Below, one piece after another: positions 35,901-42,531 of a stretch of DNA of 64,000 nt. The DNA comes from an uncultured Ignavibacteria bacterium (GTDB lineage: Bacteria > Bacteroidota > Ignavibacteria > Tepidaquicellales > OLB5). Under the pieces are notes generated by a model. The model was not told where the DNA came from, searched no databases, and saw only the letters and a program-made list of their open reading frames with translations. The position numbers and the translations under genes are program-made. How positions within the stretch are numbered: the first letter of the stretch is position 1; each line of letters opens with the position of its first letter. The stretch spans positions 353,185 through 417,184 of the forward strand of contig CALMYL010000006.1 of NCBI GenBank assembly GCA_937873695.1, given 5' to 3'.

Positions 35901-36441
35901 GGAAGGTAAACAATAAAGCGTTAAATAATATCAGTGCTGATACGAATAAAATTACCAGCCTGTTATTTTTTTTGAATGTTACTGAATTTTTAAAATCAAT
36001 TGAGCGGGTGTTTTCATTAAAACGGTTTATTGTTTCTGCGGCAAGGTCGTTAGAAAAAATATGATCAGCCCTGTTTGTATATGTATAAAGCTGAATGGCA
36101 TTCAGCAGGTTATCTTTAATTTCAGGGTACGAGCTGCCAATTTTTTTTGCGTACCGCGAAATACTATCATTTGCATTTAGCTTACCGATTTTACTGAAGA
36201 AACTCAGCAGTATCATTCCCGCAGTTGCAGCGAATGCTGAAATGAATCCGAAAAATATGATTTTACGAAGTGTGGTTGAGAGTTCGAAAATCGCTTCAAG
36301 GGAAATAAATACAAATGCCAGCATAAGGAAAGCAGTGAGCATCAATAATGCATGACGCATAGCGGTAAAAAGCAGGTCCTTTTTGCCGGTGTCAGATATC
36401 CTGGTTATAAAACTGCGGTACGTAAGCTCTAAACTGCTCAT
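32989..36441 (-). CDS. DUF4175 family giant membrane protein with long coiled coil
   Basis: 1150 residues. Membrane segments at about 30-50, 58-80 and 155-178. Residues about 190-540 are a beta-rich extracytoplasmic region with Ig-like segments (KSVKITVYPPAYTKLPSRTI). From about 545 to 1080 it is an uninterrupted Gln/Met/Lys/Glu-rich coiled coil (patterns such as MQEFLDRLKEMSKKQQELMDE), with a Gly/Pro break near 975 (GKPGNGKKPG). The architecture is that of DUF4175 proteins of Bacteroidota. No partner genes are adjacent. Function unknown; a structural role in the envelope is plausible. The composition creates long open frames on the opposite strand, which I do not regard as genes. Confidence 0.85.
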   Translation of the reverse strand: MSSLELTYRSFITRISDTGKKDLLFTAMRHALLMLTAFLMLAFVFISLEAIFELSTTLRKIIFFGFISAFAATAGMILLSFFSKIGKLNANDSISRYAKKIGSSYPEIKDNLLNAIQLYTYTNRADHIFSNDLAAETINRFNENTRSIDFKNSVTFKKNNRLVILFVSALILFNALLFTFPNTFLAAANRIVNYNFTFVDNSLGIAFDIKPGNVEISKGESLEVTALIKFHDPNYTTEEITFHTKEVTNDGIEISENEEKIQAAGTNEFKTTIKNINSQTIYWFEYRGVKSSTYTVTITNRPVIKSVKITVYPPAYTKLPSRTIDGNEITTIAGSTIYVEVDASDDLSRSIIQFAGATAPVTMEITGKTARGSFVAVSNGTFSVNVIKDFNGKELSATNPKEFTLRVFPDQFPVISILEPDNNDLNVQGKRELLVRSRVTDDFGFTKMRIGYKTVSSKFGPTDKDYRYSDIPVKNTDATGLEVPYVWNLSSLNLGSEDVVEYFVEVYDNDGFSGPKMSRSEVRRLIYPSLESLFKKTEKTKEEIESSMKSAMEDAMELKQELDELKDKMEKNPEEMGLNDPKKNEEMQQKLENIQNSLNTTQQKMEELMKELQQNSQLSKETLDKYMELQKMFQKIDSKELRDALKKLQDAMKNMNKDQLKEAMKNFKFDEENFKKSLEKTMELLNKIMNEQKMGELTQKLDDITKKQDALKEETKATDKNDKNALNDQSKKQEDVKNNMQDFQKQMKELSENFKKSGDQQMSKEMQKMLEEIMKKMLEQKMQNSKQNLEQGNKDQSQKQQEEISKDLNDLNQQMQDMLQSMMDKESSKMMEKMQEFLDRLKEMSKKQQELMDESENFDKSTDPKDFQDNKMQQDKLQNELSNLTEEMMSMAQQMGMSPMMSKNLGDAFNEMQKASDQLSKKDGKNANKSQGNAKESLDKAAEKMAQMCQNGKPGNGKKPGMGLQQLLEQLQQMIAKQQQLNNQMQGMSPNGNQGKLSQEQMAQMQRLAMEQQQIKDGVNQLNEEFKKQQESEGKKLLGNLDQVQKDMQEIIKDLQENNVTPETKKRQEKILSRMLDFQLSTREKDFEQKRESRPGKNFDRSSPPEIVISKPNIINGINQDALELQKENYTEDYEILIQKYLEKIRSINR

Positions 36442-36613
36442 AATGTTATGTTTAGAGGGCGTGTTATTTGCGGTTTATTGATGGTTTCTTACCTTTTAAA
36501 GCCTAATTATGCTAATATTGTTCCCAAAATGCAAGATAAATTATACAGGCTGAAAATCAGCATTTAATATCATATCTGGTTTGATTTGTTGAAGAAATGT
36601 TATTATATTAAAA

Positions 36614-36627
36614 GTGGGAATTCCCAC
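36614..36627. promoter_or_regulatory. Candidate toxin-antitoxin operator palindrome
   Basis: Perfect 14-bp palindrome GTGGGAATTCCCAC, 18 bp before the antitoxin ATG at 36646. Autoregulation by the antitoxin is usual for such operons. Confidence 0.5.
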
Positions 36628-36645
36628 AAAATTATAATTGAAACA

Positions 36646-36906
36646 ATGGCACTGAAAGTAATAAAAAAATATACTACCAAGCTTGATTCAAAGAAAAGAA
36701 TGACAATAAAGGGGCCAGGTTATGAATATTACCAGGTGAATATTTTTGATGATGGTAATATTTTACTTGAGCCTAAAGTTTTGGTGGATGCGCACGAGGT
36801 TTCTGTGAACACACTCAATATGATGGATAAATCTATCAGGAACATGAAAAAAGGTAATGTTTCAAAACCTGTTGATTTCAAAAAGTACTTATCTGTAAAG
36901 GATTAA
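36646..36906 (+). CDS. Antitoxin-like protein, AbrB/MazE-type
   Basis: 86 residues from the ATG at 36646. A longer frame exists from 36586, but it would read through the palindrome at 36614-36627, so I use the inner ATG. The N-terminal half (KYTTKLDSKKRMTIKGPGYEYY, continuing to GNILLEPKVLV) follows the swapped-hairpin AbrB/SpoVT pattern. The C-terminal part is polar and helical (MDKSIRNMKKGNVSKPVDF), as expected for the toxin-binding tail. The toxin-like gene follows after 25 bp. A DNA-binding antitoxin is the likely role. Confidence 0.7.
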   Translation: MALKVIKKYTTKLDSKKRMTIKGPGYEYYQVNIFDDGNILLEPKVLVDAHEVSVNTLNMMDKSIRNMKKGNVSKPVDFKKYLSVKD

Positions 36907-36931
36907 GTGACTTTTAAACTTTGAAATATTA

Positions 36932-37294
36932 ATGGGTGTTCCGGAAATGGAAAATATTTGAAAAAGTCTCACAGCACTTGCGGAAAAAGATCAGCTGAAA
37001 GGGAATGATAAGAAGTTGTTCAGACTGATAGTTAAATCATTAAATTATCTTTCGCAAAATCCAAAACACAACAGCCTTAATTCTCACGAAATATTTCCTC
37101 TTTCACAAAGATATGGAATAAGAGTGTGGCAATCGTATCTTGAAAACAGGACACCTTCGGCAGGCAGGATTTATTGGGTTTATGGACCCGGGAAAAACCA
37201 AATTACAATTATCGGCCTGGAACCGCATCCTGAAGACAGAAAAAGTAAGGGGTATGAAAAGATTGTGTTATCTGCATTGCCAAGACAAAACTGA
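36932..37294 (+). pseudogene. Toxin-like gene (RelE/ParE-type) broken by TGA
   Basis: Reading from the ATG at 36932 gives MGVPEMENI, then TGA at 36959-36961, then KKSLTALAEKDQLKGNDKKL and onward to the end at 37294, all in one frame. The later part (HEIFPLSQRYGIRVWQSYL, GRIYWVYGPGKNQITIIGL) is a well-formed RelE/ParE-fold toxin of about 120 residues. In comparable proteins I recall a tryptophan near this place, so TGG to TGA is the simplest explanation. TGA is a normal stop in this window, so recoding is unlikely. Only a TTG at 37016 could start downstream, which would lose the first helix. It follows its antitoxin in the usual order. Confidence 0.65.
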
Positions 37295-37453
37295 AATAAT
37301 ACGCTTCACAAACCCATTCTGTTCGTATTCAGCCCCCAAGTTTGTCGCATTTACACAACTACAATACTATGTTTATTGACGAGATTTGTATCGAAACAAA
37401 ACCAATACAAAAAATGTTACTAAAGTACAATTAGCTGCAGAAGGTAAAATAAT

Positions 37454-38032
37454 ATGAGAAAAGTAATTGTCTTTTCAATGATCACTTTAGATGGAGTTAT
37501 GCAGGCTCCGGGCGGACCCAAGGAAGATGCTTCTGGCGGATTCAAATTTGGCGGCTGGGTTGCACCCTATGGTGATAAAGTTTATGGCAGGATAGTAAAA
37601 GAAGAACTGAAACCCGCAGAATATCTTCTGGGAAGAAAAACATTTGAGATCTGGGAACCATACTGGCCCTTGCATGCTGACTTCTGGCCGGGCATTAACA
37701 ATGGCACCAAATACGTTTTATCCAAAACGAGAAAAAAATCAGATTGGAAGAATTCAGTTTTTATCAAGAGTACTGCAGATATTAAAAAGCTCAAAAGATC
37801 TAAAGGTCCTGATCTTCATGTTTGGGGGAGCGGTAAGCTTATTCAATTGCTGTTAAAAAATGATCTGGTCGATGAGCTTCGACTTAAAATTCACCCTTTA
37901 ACTTTAGGGAAAGGAAAAAAGCTGTTTGAAAGCGGTACGGTTCCCGCTGCATTTAAATTAGTTAAGAGTACTATTACAACAACCGGAGTTATTATAGCTT
38001 ATTACAAGCGGGTTGGAAAAGTTAAGGGTTAA
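37454..38032 (+). CDS. Dihydrofolate-reductase-fold protein (RibD C-terminal type)
   Basis: 192 residues. The start RKVIVFSMITLDGVMQAPGG and the later stretches AEYLLGRKTFEIW (about 57-69), KYVLSKT and LHVWGSGKLIQLLLKNDLVDEL (about 121-142) are the standard blocks of the dihydrofolate reductase-like family related to RibD/YyaP. These bind NAD(P)H through the Gly-Ser-Gly segment. Substrate is not known; such proteins are often annotated only by fold. Single gene, no close partner. Confidence 0.87.
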   Translation: MRKVIVFSMITLDGVMQAPGGPKEDASGGFKFGGWVAPYGDKVYGRIVKEELKPAEYLLGRKTFEIWEPYWPLHADFWPGINNGTKYVLSKTRKKSDWKNSVFIKSTADIKKLKRSKGPDLHVWGSGKLIQLLLKNDLVDELRLKIHPLTLGKGKKLFESGTVPAAFKLVKSTITTTGVIIAYYKRVGKVKG

Positions 38033-38123
38033 TTCAGGTATTTAAGGAGATATTGGCAAATGTGTTTTGTTGAGTCTCTAAAGACTAATCCATCTGTCTG
38101 TGCTCTCTGTGTTGAAAGTGATT

Positions 38124-38804
38124 CTAATTATTCAGCACATACACAATAATATTCGTGCCCATCTTAAAAGATTCTTCACGCTTTTCCGGGGGATCTTCGT
38201 GTTCGCGGGGTTCTGCCCACCCATCGGATATATTTGTCTCGTAGGTATAATACACACACAGCCTGCCGTTTAGGTAATAGCCAAAACCCTGTGGCGGCTT
38301 GCCGTCGTGTTCATGTATTTTCGGGAGTCCGTTGGGAAAGCTGAATTGCGAACTGTAGATTTTGTGGTCAAATGGCAGCTCCTGCATTTTCTGGTCAGGG
38401 AAGACTTTTTCCATTTCACGCCTGAAGGCTTTATCCATGCCGTAATCATCATCGGCGTATAAAAATCCGCCGCGCTCAAGATATTGCCTTAAGCGTTTTA
38501 CTTCTGAATCGGTGAATGAAATATTGCCGTGTCCTGTAATTAATATGAAAGGGAAATTGAAAATATCATCAGAATTAATATCCACTGAGTAGAATTTAGA
38601 TTCATCAACATCTATCACCGTATTTTTCTTCAGGTAATCCATCATATTAACTTCTGCAGAAGGGTCGTTGTACCAGTCGCCCCCGCCGGAATATTTAAGC
38701 CGCACAATCTTAAATGATGAAGACAGCTTGTTTATTCCATCGTTTTGTGAGTAAAAAGTTGATGTAACAAAGAAGGCTAAAATTATGAGGAAGATTTTTT
38801 TCAT
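38124..38804 (-). CDS. DUF4159 domain exported protein
   Basis: 226 residues. Signal peptide 1-19 (MKKIFLIILAFFVTSTFYS). The rest is a single DUF4159 domain: KIVRLKYSGGGDWYNDPSA at about 32-50, FPFILITGHGNISF near 84-97, and LERGGFLYADDDYGMDKAF near 109-127. The latter two resemble the glutamine-amidotransferase-like fold of this family. Secreted or periplasmic. In other bacteria DUF4159 genes accompany MoxR/BatA clusters; none is present here. Function unknown. Confidence 0.85.
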   Translation of the reverse strand: MKKIFLIILAFFVTSTFYSQNDGINKLSSSFKIVRLKYSGGGDWYNDPSAEVNMMDYLKKNTVIDVDESKFYSVDINSDDIFNFPFILITGHGNISFTDSEVKRLRQYLERGGFLYADDDYGMDKAFRREMEKVFPDQKMQELPFDHKIYSSQFSFPNGLPKIHEHDGKPPQGFGYYLNGRLCVYYTYETNISDGWAEPREHEDPPEKREESFKMGTNIIVYVLNN

Positions 38805-38837
38805 ATTAGAATTAAAAATGATGCAGATGAATTTACA

Positions 38838-38999
38838 TTAGCTTTGATTAATTGAATGTGGAACATTCGAATCGATTTCATTTTCAGTATCATTCAGCAG
38901 TCCATCAGCAATAGTAGTTTCGAAATCTTTTATCAAATCAGAGTCTTCCAGACTTCTTCTCTTATATCCTTCGATCATCTGTTGTTCAAGTTCATTCAT
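38838..38999 (-). CDS. Small acidic protein, antitoxin-tail-like
   Basis: A 53-residue frame: begins MNELEQQMIEGYKRRSLEDS and ends in SNVPHSINQS. The first 35 residues (Met-Ile-Glu-Gly-Tyr, later Lys-Asp-Phe-Glu) recall the C-terminal helix of MazE/CopG-type antitoxins, but there is no DNA-binding part and no toxin gene beside it. It could be a remnant or a free small protein. No clear Shine-Dalgarno. Confidence 0.35.
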   Translation of the reverse strand: MNELEQQMIEGYKRRSLEDSDLIKDFETTIADGLLNDTENEIDSNVPHSINQS

Positions 39000-39038
39000 A
39001 TCAAACACTAAATAATTTTGAAAAGTTCAATATTCAAG

Positions 39039-39058
39039 ATTCCTGCCTTCGCAGGAAT
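39039..39058. repeat. Intergenic palindrome, dispersed-repeat type
   Basis: Arms ATTCCTGC and GCAGGAAT with a CTTC spacer. The sequence type (ATTCCTGCGAAGGCAGGAAT on the other strand) is of the kind scattered in many bacterial genomes. No T run follows on either side, so it is a poor terminator. Confidence 0.5.
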
Positions 39059-39073
39059 GACAAAGTTAAATAC

Positions 39074-39592
39074 TCAATCTATCTTTTTCATTCTAACAGC
39101 AGAGCGCGATAAAAAATGCCCGCCGGCTTCGCCCCATGAATAATTGTAGCTCAAATCATTGTCATCCCATAACTCAATTGTTATTTCCTCGCGGAAGATA
39201 TTGTTATCTTCAGGGTCGCCATAACCGAAAATAAACAGGCTGTGCTTCGATGAAACCTGCCTGTATCTTCTAAGATCAAACCTCGCCATTGTGCCTATAT
39301 TATTGTTTAGCGTCCATAATGTTAACCTGTTTTCGTTATCATTGCATATAATTGTATACTCTTCGTTATATAAAACAGTATCTTCGTTATAAAGACTTGT
39401 ATCTTTGTTGAATTCCGTGCCCTCCATTCCGATAGCTTTATATCTGAATGAAACACCCTTGTGATTTACCACAGATTTCACTTCAAGTATTCCTTTGAAT
39501 TCTTTTTTTTCGTGGTTAATGCCAATTCCAACATATTTGCCTTCGCGTTTTGTAAGCAGCTCCAGCAGGTTAATTTTTTTACCTTTTGACAC
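39074..39592 (-). CDS. Hypothetical protein, beta-rich
   Basis: 172 residues, start GTG at 39592, immediately after the stop of the acetyltransferase gene (TAA-GTG), so it is probably translated with it. I do not recognise a family. The sequence is beta-strand rich (KYVGIGINHEKKEFKGILEV, VSFRYKAIGMEGTEFNKD, ENRLTLWTLNNNIGTMARF) and has no signal peptide or membrane segment. A tandem of near-repeats occurs at SLYNEDTVLYNEE (about 66-78). A lipocalin-like or DUF1579-like barrel is possible but unproven. Confidence 0.65.
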   Translation of the reverse strand: MSKGKKINLLELLTKREGKYVGIGINHEKKEFKGILEVKSVVNHKGVSFRYKAIGMEGTEFNKDTSLYNEDTVLYNEEYTIICNDNENRLTLWTLNNNIGTMARFDLRRYRQVSSKHSLFIFGYGDPEDNNIFREEITIELWDDNDLSYNYSWGEAGGHFLSRSAVRMKKID

Positions 39593-40183
39593 TTATTTAA
39601 TTTTCTCTAATTGAATTTGTTCCCATTCTTTTCTAAGCAGACTGTAGAGCTTAAGATCGTGATACTCGCTTTTTGCAAAGAGCCTCTTTCTCAAGATCCC
39701 TTCATAGCTAAGTCCGCATTTTAACATTACCCTTTCAGAGGCGGTATTGGCAAGTTTGCATGTTGCTTCAACGCGGTTCAGCCTTAGTCTTTCAAAGCCA
39801 AATCTGATCACTTCTTCAAATGCTTCTGTGGTGTAACCTTTGTTCCAGAAATCTTTTGATAATGCGTAACCAACTTCTCCGAACCCGTTGGGCAGTGACC
39901 AAACATGATAACCGATAGTACCTATCAGTTTGCCGAGCTCCTTATGTATTATGCCCCATGGACTGGGTATCCCATCCTGGTATTGCTGTGTAATAAACCT
40001 TAAATAATGCATTGAGTCCGAAATATTTCTGTGGTATTCCCATGTAACATGCTCTGCTACTTCAGGCACAGATGCGTAAGCAAAAACATCCCCCGCATCA
40101 CGCATCGAAAGTTTCCGCAGTCTAAGCCTGTGGGTTTCCAGGATCGGAAGGTTCTTGAATATGTCGTAAGCTCTTTCTGTCAT
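39593..40183 (-). CDS. GNAT acetyltransferase, RimJ/RimL type
   Basis: 196 residues. Typical RimJ/RimL-like order: LETHRLRLRKLSMRDAGDVF (about 14-33), IIHKELGKLIGTIGYHVW (near 99-116), EVGYALSKDFWNKGYTTEA (acetyl-CoA binding loop, with W-N-K-G-Y-T in place of the usual Q/R-x-x-G-x-G/A), and NRVEATCKLANTASERVMLKCG. It probably acetylates an amino group of a small molecule or a protein N-terminus. The hypothetical gene at 39074-39592 follows without a gap. Confidence 0.88.
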   Translation of the reverse strand: MTERAYDIFKNLPILETHRLRLRKLSMRDAGDVFAYASVPEVAEHVTWEYHRNISDSMHYLRFITQQYQDGIPSPWGIIHKELGKLIGTIGYHVWSLPNGFGEVGYALSKDFWNKGYTTEAFEEVIRFGFERLRLNRVEATCKLANTASERVMLKCGLSYEGILRKRLFAKSEYHDLKLYSLLRKEWEQIQLEKIK

Positions 40184-40352
40184 TATTATCTTATGCAGAA
40201 AGCAAATTTATCTTTAAATGATTTCATATAATAGGAAATTAGGGTTACTTAAATATAATCATATATTTTAATAATAATTTAACCGTTACTTATTGATTGT
40301 TTGGATTGTTATTTGAAACAGATATGAGTAATTTTGACTTTAATACACAAAA

Positions 40353-41078
40353 ATGGCTGAAAACTACATAAAAATAAAACAAATTTACGAAGGTAAAGCA
40401 AAAAAGCTTTATACATTAAAAGGGCACAAAAACCTGTTATTGCAGGAATTCAAAGATGATGCCACTGCTTTTAACGCTTTGAAAAAAGGAAAGATATTAA
40501 ACAAAGGAATAATAAATTGTGAAATGACAACATTCCTTTTTACTTACCTAAGGAAAAAAGGAATCAGAAATCATTTTGTAAAGCAGGTTTCTGCAAACGA
40601 AATGATAATAGACCGCCTGAAGATTGTACCGATTGAAGTTGTTGTAAGAAATATCGCGGCAGGCAGTCTGCTTAAGAAAACAAATTTCAAAGAAGGGCAC
40701 CAGCTTGCAAAACCGATCGTTGAGTTCTATTACAAAGATGACTCACTTGGTGACCCGATGATAAGCAACTCACACGCGCTTGCGATGAAAATTGCCAGTG
40801 AAAAAGATCTGAAGACACTGAAACAAATGGCTGAGAAGATCAATTCAATACTTAAGCCATTCTTTTTGAAGAGGGGATTAAAGCTTGTTGATTTTAAACT
40901 TGAGTTCGGCAAAGATAAATCAGGCAGGATCATGCTGGGCGATGAAATAACACCCGATACATGCAGACTGTGGGATAAAAAGACCAACAAAAAGCTTGAT
41001 AAAGACCGCTTCAGGTTTGATCTTGGGGGAGTTAACGAAGCATACGCTGAAGTAAGAAAACGTATTTTAGGAAAGTAA
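40353..41078 (+). CDS. purC: Phosphoribosylaminoimidazole-succinocarboxamide synthase
   Basis: 241 residues, the normal short bacterial PurC length. IYEGKAKKLY at about 11-20 is the nucleotide-binding start; FKDDATAFN (about 33-41), EVVVRNIAAGSLLKKT (about 95-110), and LVDFKLEFG plus LGDEITPDTCRLWD (about 180-215) are the signature blocks. It joins CAIR and aspartate with ATP in purine synthesis. It is transcribed with psd and pssA (gaps of 17 and 0 bp), an unusual mix of purine and phospholipid synthesis. Confidence 0.97.
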   Translation: MAENYIKIKQIYEGKAKKLYTLKGHKNLLLQEFKDDATAFNALKKGKILNKGIINCEMTTFLFTYLRKKGIRNHFVKQVSANEMIIDRLKIVPIEVVVRNIAAGSLLKKTNFKEGHQLAKPIVEFYYKDDSLGDPMISNSHALAMKIASEKDLKTLKQMAEKINSILKPFFLKRGLKLVDFKLEFGKDKSGRIMLGDEITPDTCRLWDKKTNKKLDKDRFRFDLGGVNEAYAEVRKRILGK

Positions 41079-41095
41079 ACAGGTTCAGTTAAGAT

Positions 41096-41755
41096 TTGAG
41101 ACTTACTATATATGGCAGAAGTACTGTAATTAAAGCGCTTGTTATAACTTTAGCGCTTGATCTTGCAGCGCTTTTAGTGCCAAATGAAATTGCCAAACTT
41201 GTATTGCTGGTAATTTCGATAATTTTCATTTCATTCACGCTTTATTTTTTCCGCGACCCTGTAAGGCAGATACCGGAAAACCTGAAAAGCGGCGATGTAC
41301 TTTCACCTGCTGACGGGAAAGTGATGATGATTGAGGAAGTTCAGGAAAGTGAGTTCATAAAGGGTCCAGCTAAAGTTATAGGGATTTTTCTATCTCCTCT
41401 TAATGTTCACGTTAACAGGGTGCCAATATCCGGCACAGTGAAATTTTACCAGTATATAAAAGGTGAATTTATAGCCGCCTATGACCATGCTTCTGCAGAT
41501 AAGAATGAAAGAACAGTAATTGGTATTGAAGGCGAACGGTTCAAGGTGCTTTTTAAACAGATCACAGGTTTTGTAGCAAGGCGTATTGTTTGTGAATTAA
41601 GAGTTGGCGATAAAGTTAAGATCGGCGAAAAATTCGGGATGATAAAATTCGGTTCAAGAACTGATGTTATCATGCCAATAAATGCGAATATAAAAGTGAG
41701 TGTTAACCAGAAAGTAACGGGCGGTATCACACTTCTTGCGGAGGTTCCTGAATAA
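41096..41755 (+). CDS. psd: Phosphatidylserine decarboxylase, short type
   Basis: 219 residues. Start TTG at 41096: an in-frame TAA lies just upstream and no ATG is available near it. Two N-terminal membrane segments (about 12-28 and 33-51) precede FFRDPVRQIP. Conserved blocks are LSPADGKVM (69-77), GIFLSPLNVHVNRVP (96-110) and the self-cleavage site FGSRTD (185-190), where S187 should become the pyruvoyl group. The short form without the long N-terminal extension is the type common in Bacteroidota. It makes phosphatidylethanolamine from the product of the next gene, pssA. Confidence 0.94.
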   Translation: MRLTIYGRSTVIKALVITLALDLAALLVPNEIAKLVLLVISIIFISFTLYFFRDPVRQIPENLKSGDVLSPADGKVMMIEEVQESEFIKGPAKVIGIFLSPLNVHVNRVPISGTVKFYQYIKGEFIAAYDHASADKNERTVIGIEGERFKVLFKQITGFVARRIVCELRVGDKVKIGEKFGMIKFGSRTDVIMPINANIKVSVNQKVTGGITLLAEVPE

Positions 41756-42529
41756 GTGAAGAACCGCATGGGATTCATACCAAGCTTATTCACAGTGCTG
41801 AACCTGTTCTGCGGGTTTATGTCAATTATTCACGCTGACGCACTGAATTTTGAACAGGCCGCTTTGTTTATACTCTATGCCGGTTTGTTTGATATGTTTG
41901 ATGGTGTGGTCGCAAGGTTTACCGGCACTTCCTCAAAATTCGGGGTAGAGCTTGACTCTCTGGCTGACCTGGTTTCATTTGGTGTTGCTCCTTCGTTTAT
42001 TTTGTACAAAGTATATTTCTTTTCGCTTGATGGAATTGGCATAGCGCTATCAGCGCTGATAATGATATTCGGCGCGTTACGCCTTGCGAGATTCAACGCC
42101 CAGCTTGTTGGATTTGATAAAAATTATTTCAGCGGCGTACCTGTACCAATTCCCGCTGTTACGGTTTCATCATTTATTCTGTATTACTACAACCTGAATT
42201 TTAACTCACATGTAAGTGAGATTTTTATATACTGTATTGCGATTGTACTGCCGCTGCTTATGGTAAGTAAATTTAAGTACGATACCACTCCAAAGTTCAA
42301 TAAACGCGAAGTTAAAGAGCACCCGGTTAAGACTATCATTGTGATACTTTCTGTTATTTTGATTATTGCAACGAAAGGGGAAGGACTCTTCGCATTTTGC
42401 CTGTTCTACATAAGTACGGGGATATTCCGCAGCACCAAAAACCAGGTGCGTAAATTTTTTTTCAGCAAAAAGGTGAGCAGTGATGAAGCTGATGCTGATG
42501 AAAACCTGAAGTTGAAGGAATCGAATTAG
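41756..42529 (+). CDS. pssA: CDP-diacylglycerol-serine O-phosphatidyltransferase
   Basis: 257 residues, start GTG directly after the TAA of psd. The CDP-alcohol phosphotransferase motif is exact: D46, D49-G50, A53-R54, G63, D67 and D71 (DxxDGxxARx8GxxxDxxxD). About six membrane segments follow. It makes phosphatidylserine, which Psd then decarboxylates; the two genes are adjacent and probably translated together. The charged C-terminal tail (EADADENLKLKESN) is longer than usual. Confidence 0.95.
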   Translation: MKNRMGFIPSLFTVLNLFCGFMSIIHADALNFEQAALFILYAGLFDMFDGVVARFTGTSSKFGVELDSLADLVSFGVAPSFILYKVYFFSLDGIGIALSALIMIFGALRLARFNAQLVGFDKNYFSGVPVPIPAVTVSSFILYYYNLNFNSHVSEIFIYCIAIVLPLLMVSKFKYDTTPKFNKREVKEHPVKTIIVILSVILIIATKGEGLFAFCLFYISTGIFRSTKNQVRKFFFSKKVSSDEADADENLKLKESN

Positions 42530-42531
42530 TT

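Noticed and set aside
36959-36961. TGA read as an amino acid (recoding or alternative code)
   Set aside because: Many intact genes in the window end in TGA, including those with ATGA overlaps, and no selenocysteine-like hairpin stands out after it. A nonsense change is simpler.
38080-38120. Fragment like a dispersed CTCTGTG repeat
   Set aside because: Too short and without arms or a second copy in the window.
40300-40336. Bacteroidetes-type promoter (TTTG and TAATTTTG) before purC
   Set aside because: The second box fits, but the spacing to the first is about 25 bp, too long, and such AT-rich matches are frequent here.
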